Shown in pieces: positions 7,441 through 9,847 of a stretch of DNA of 9,847 bases. Source of the stretch: Candidatus Cloacimonadota bacterium (GTDB taxonomy: Bacteria > Hydrothermota > E44-bin80); contig SOKD01000298.1 in assembly GCA_004376305.1 (NCBI GenBank), positions 1-9,847 on the forward strand. The letters run 5' to 3'. Numbering within the stretch: position 1 is the stretch's first letter; each line of letters opens with the position of its first letter. The notes below the pieces were generated by a model. That model was not told the DNA's origin. It saw only the letters and a list, made by a program, of their open reading frames with translations, and did not search any database. The translations under genes and the position numbers were made by a program.

Positions 7441-9195
7441 ATGAGAAACAGAATATTCTTTGTAGTGCTTTTTTTCACTTTCCTGTCAATCGGTAAACTA
7501 TACAATAATATTCTTTTTATGGCAATGGATGATGAGATCCGCAGAAGTATAACGAGGCTCCAGATTGAGAATCAGAAAAAACCGTACTATATTTCTTATC
7601 GCATTGAAGAAAGAGAGTATATCAAGATAAAGGCATCATTTGGCGGTTTATTGTACAGCAATCGGAATCGTATCAGGGATCTGTATGTTGATTTGCGGAT
7701 TGGCGATTATAGTTTTGATAATAGTAATTTTGTTGCCCGAATAAGTCACTCACGCATTATTGGTTCAGATTACACAAGCCTTCCTTTAGATGATAATTAT
7801 GATGCGCTCAGAAATGATTTGTGGCTTATTACCGATGGCACCTACAAGAAAGCACTGGAAGAACTTTCAAGAAAGAAAGCTACGATTCAGAATCAACAGG
7901 TAAAAGATCAAACTTCAGATTTTTCGAAAGTTACATCCAATACCGCTATGGAACCAGCGGTAAAACTTGCCATTGATGAGGCAGTATGGGAAAATACAAT
8001 TGTGACTCTTTCCAGAATTTTTCAGAAGTATCCCGATATTCAGGAATCAAGTATTACGTTCTACTCAAGGGCGGGTAATCAATACTTCCTCGATACAGAA
8101 GGCAGCAAGAGCCAGCAGGGAGCATTGCTAACCTACATTGAGGTTACAGCTAAGGCACAGTCGAAAGACGGGAATCCAATTGAGGATATACTTGGGTTTT
8201 ACTGCCATGCTCCTGATGAGTTGCCGGATATTGCCACCATAAGCAGGAAAGTGGAAGCGATGGCTGAAACACTGACTCTTCAGATTGTGCTGGAAGAAAC
8301 AGAAGACTATTCCGGACCCGTGCTTTTTGTTGGGCAGGCTGCAGCTGAATTCATGTTTCAAATATTGGGAAAAGGTGTTTCAGACCCTCGCAAACCGCTC
8401 TTCGAGAACGAAACGGTTTCAGGGAGTGCCGGAAGGGATATGGGAGTACTGGCAAATAGAATTGGACGCAGGGTTATATCATCTTTTCTTCATGCTTACG
8501 ACGATCCGACGCTGAAAAAATGGAATGGAAAACCCCTCGTTGGCTATTTTGCTGTTGATGATCAAGGGGTTCCTGCTAAAAAAGCGGAGATCATAAAGGA
8601 TGGCAAACTCTGTGGAGTTTTGATGAGCCGTACGCCAACAAAAAAGATTGATATCTCCAACGGTCATGGAAGGTTCAAAGATGAACGCTTTGGCTCACGA
8701 GTTTGTGGGATGGTTGGAAATCTTATTATAGAAGCAGATGAAACAAAGAGCCATTCAGAGATGAAAGAGATGCTCATTGACATTTGCAGGAATTATGAAA
8801 TTCCTTACGGTATCATTGTAACCCGGTTAGAAATAACAAGACCAAGGACATTGAGGGAACGATACATGGGATATTTCACTTCAATGACATCGGGCAGCGA
8901 GAAACCAATTCTTTCTTCCCCTGTTGTAGCGTACAAGATTGATGTGGAAACGAAAACAGTCGAACTCATTCGGGGTTTGACGTTTTCATCCGTTACGCCA
9001 CGGGTTTTGCGGGACATTGTTGCATCCGGTAATGAGGATTTTGTTTACAATTTTGTTTTCTGGGATGAAGAAGGAAATGCATATCCCATGTCAGTGATTA
9101 CGCCCTCTATTCTTGTTGAGGAAATGGATATTGAAACCTCGGGGAAGAAAGCCAGAAAGTTACCCATTCTCAATCACCCATACTTTAAGAATTGA
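7441..9195 (+). CDS. Exported TldE/PmbA-like non-catalytic paralogue
   Basis: This is a 584-residue paralogue of the preceding protein, aligned nearly end to end. Shared blocks include PYYISYR near 48-54, DTEGSK (218-223), DDPTL..WNGK, DDQGVPA (373-379), SNGHGR (406-411) and TPSILVEEMDIE (554-565). At the metal site HEIFGH is replaced by FQILGK (306-311), so both histidines and the glutamate are lost. The distal GSCGAESG segment has become FVYNFVFWDEEGN, without cysteine. It cannot bind zinc in the TldD manner and matches the role of TldE/PmbA, the inactive half of the TldD-TldE heterodimer. A hydrophobic segment at residues 5-18 indicates export or a membrane anchor; no clear cleavage site is seen, though FMA (26-28) is possible. 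The ATG at 7441 has GGAGG five bases upstream; a GTG at 7429 in frame overlaps that ribosome site and is unlikely. It lies 84 bp after the first gene with no terminator between, so co-transcription is likely. Confidence 0.9.
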   Translation: MRNRIFFVVLFFTFLSIGKLYNNILFMAMDDEIRRSITRLQIENQKKPYYISYRIEEREYIKIKASFGGLLYSNRNRIRDLYVDLRIGDYSFDNSNFVARISHSRIIGSDYTSLPLDDNYDALRNDLWLITDGTYKKALEELSRKKATIQNQQVKDQTSDFSKVTSNTAMEPAVKLAIDEAVWENTIVTLSRIFQKYPDIQESSITFYSRAGNQYFLDTEGSKSQQGALLTYIEVTAKAQSKDGNPIEDILGFYCHAPDELPDIATISRKVEAMAETLTLQIVLEETEDYSGPVLFVGQAAAEFMFQILGKGVSDPRKPLFENETVSGSAGRDMGVLANRIGRRVISSFLHAYDDPTLKKWNGKPLVGYFAVDDQGVPAKKAEIIKDGKLCGVLMSRTPTKKIDISNGHGRFKDERFGSRVCGMVGNLIIEADETKSHSEMKEMLIDICRNYEIPYGIIVTRLEITRPRTLRERYMGYFTSMTSGSEKPILSSPVVAYKIDVETKTVELIRGLTFSSVTPRVLRDIVASGNEDFVYNFVFWDEEGNAYPMSVITPSILVEEMDIETSGKKARKLPILNHPYFKN

Positions 9196-9224
9196 TTAAC
9201 AGATTACTATGAGATCACATTGAT

Positions 9225-9256
9225 AAAAAGGGGAGCCAGAAGTGACTCCCCTTTTT
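9225..9256. terminator. Bidirectional intrinsic terminator
   Basis: AAAAAGGGGAG (9225-9235) pairs perfectly with CTCCCCTTTTT (9246-9256) around a 10-nt loop. The GC-rich core is flanked by an A-run on the left and a T-run on the right, so it works on both strands. It lies 30 bp after the stop of the second TldD-like gene and 23 bp from the stop of the convergent T9SS-cargo gene. Confidence 0.9.
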
Positions 9257-9278
9257 ATATTTTTGAAAACATATACGA

Positions 9279-9847
9279 TTACTTTGTTAGTGTAAGTTTC
9301 TTAACAGCTGTGAAGTTTTTTGAGGTGAGTTTATAGAAGTAGATACCCGGTGAAACCTTTATCCCGCTGTCATTTCTTCCATCCCAGGATACAGAAGAGG
9401 TGAGCGAAGAGTGAGGAGAGAAAAGTGAAAACCTCTTTACCAAACATCCACGCAGGTCAAATATCGTTAGCTCTATATCTTTTGCATCGGGCAGGATAAA
9501 AGAGATGGTAGTGACAGTTGCAAATGGATTAGGATAATTCTGTTTCAGTTTGCAGCTTAACTGCTTTTCAGGGGTATCTTCTTCAACACTTCCTGGTTGA
9601 ACAACGATGTTCTGACAGAACTCTGATGTGTTAAAGTTCATATCGGTTGTTGTGGCCGTTACGTAATCGCCTGTGATGAGTCCTGAAACCAGAGTGCTCC
9701 AATTACCCGCCCCATCTGGATTGGCAAATCCGAGAAAGATTTCGCCTTCACCATAACCGCTTGGATCCTGTCTTGCCTTAAACAGTTCAATTCTCGCCTG
9801 GTTTGGCGGCGTGTCAATATCAAGTGTTCCGGTAATCTGTGTCTGCC
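9279..9847 (-). CDS. Secreted protein with T9SS sorting domain (5' end off window)
   Basis: The reading frame is open from the right edge to TAA at 9279-9281, so only the last 188 or so residues are seen. The internal ATG at 9641 is not the start: upstream codons continue a typical extracellular repeat ending, with GTLDIDTPPNQARIELF, then DPSGYGEGEIFLG, and NWSTLVSGLITGDYVTAT running into TDMNFNTSEF. This pattern is common at the ends of beta-helix or Ig-like repeat surface proteins. The last 85 or so residues are a type A T9SS sorting domain: KQNYPNPF, TTISFILPDA, IELTIFDLRG, SWDGRNDSG and GIYFYKLTS, then a lysine-ended tail. Such domains direct passage through the outer membrane by the type IX secretion machinery and are cut off on release or anchoring. 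The loop FSLFSPHSSLTSSVS between two strands is encoded by a heptamer array and is unusual. Cargo function is unknown. Confidence 0.85.
   Translation of the reverse strand, partial: QTQITGTLDIDTPPNQARIELFKARQDPSGYGEGEIFLGFANPDGAGNWSTLVSGLITGDYVTATTTDMNFNTSEFCQNIVVQPGSVEEDTPEKQLSCKLKQNYPNPFATVTTISFILPDAKDIELTIFDLRGCLVKRFSLFSPHSSLTSSVSWDGRNDSGIKVSPGIYFYKLTSKNFTAVKKLTLTK
9396..9430. repeat. Five-unit degenerate heptanucleotide array
   Basis: On the plus strand five consecutive heptamers read AGAGGTG, AGCGAAG, AGTGAGG, AGAGAAA and AGTGAAA. All begin with AG and have G at the fourth position. The period breaks cleanly on both sides (ATACAGA before, ACCTCTT after). The array lies inside the T9SS sorting domain and, read on the minus strand, encodes a Ser-rich loop just before SWDGRND. 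Confidence 0.55.

Noticed and set aside
9279..9641. Complete 120-residue gene starting at the ATG at 9641
   Set aside because: Upstream codons in the same frame encode a continuous, family-typical extracellular sequence with no stop up to the window edge, so this ATG is internal.

Overview
The window looks like chromosomal DNA of a moderately AT-rich bacterium from the FCB (Fibrobacterota-Chlorobiota-Bacteroidota) assemblage or a neighbouring candidate phylum. The main evidence is a partial gene at the right edge. It ends in a recognisable type IX secretion (T9SS) type A sorting domain, with an NYPNPF motif, a WDGRND motif and a final GIYFYKL strand. The regulatory sequences are not those of a classical Bacteroidota genome: I see TTGACA-type -35 boxes with 17-bp spacers and strong purine-rich Shine-Dalgarno sequences. 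That points to a lineage outside Bacteroidota proper. This placement is inference, since no rRNA or marker gene is present.

Left part, positions 82-5482, all on the minus strand and probably three separate transcription units. In transcription order from the right they are: (1) a small calcineurin-like metallophosphoesterase (4763-5482); (2) a lipoprotein of the GH114/TM1410 family, COG2342, whose two half-barrels appear in circularly permuted order (3582-4577); (3) a soluble 1087-residue sensor with seven PAS domains and a C-terminal GGDEF diguanylate cyclase with intact active-site and inhibitory-site motifs (82-3345). Promoter-like sequences precede each gene. The cyclase contains a nucleotide-identical, in-frame tandem duplication of one PAS module (385-bp copies, 381-bp period). 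An older, diverged third copy lies next to it in exact register.

Middle, 5483-5667: a compact divergent intergenic region with back-to-back promoter candidates for the phosphoesterase (minus) and the protease pair (plus).

Right part, 5668-9195, plus strand: two tandem exported TldD/PmbA-family (peptidase U62) proteins, 84 bp apart and probably co-transcribed. The first keeps the HExxxH metal site and the distal cysteine ligand. The second has lost all of these (F, Q and K at the three HExxxH positions, and no cysteine). The pair therefore resembles the catalytic TldD plus non-catalytic TldE/PmbA arrangement, but placed outside the cytoplasm. A strong bidirectional terminator (9225-9256) separates it from the convergent, partial T9SS-cargo gene (9279-9847, minus). 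The sorting domain of that gene carries a five-unit degenerate heptanucleotide array.

No tRNA, rRNA, CRISPR array, transposase or integration site was seen. No gene-free gap exceeds 300 bp. I do not see a multi-gene defence or biosynthetic system. The most distinctive elements are the exported active/inactive TldD pair, the permuted GH114-like lipoprotein and the freshly duplicated PAS module.
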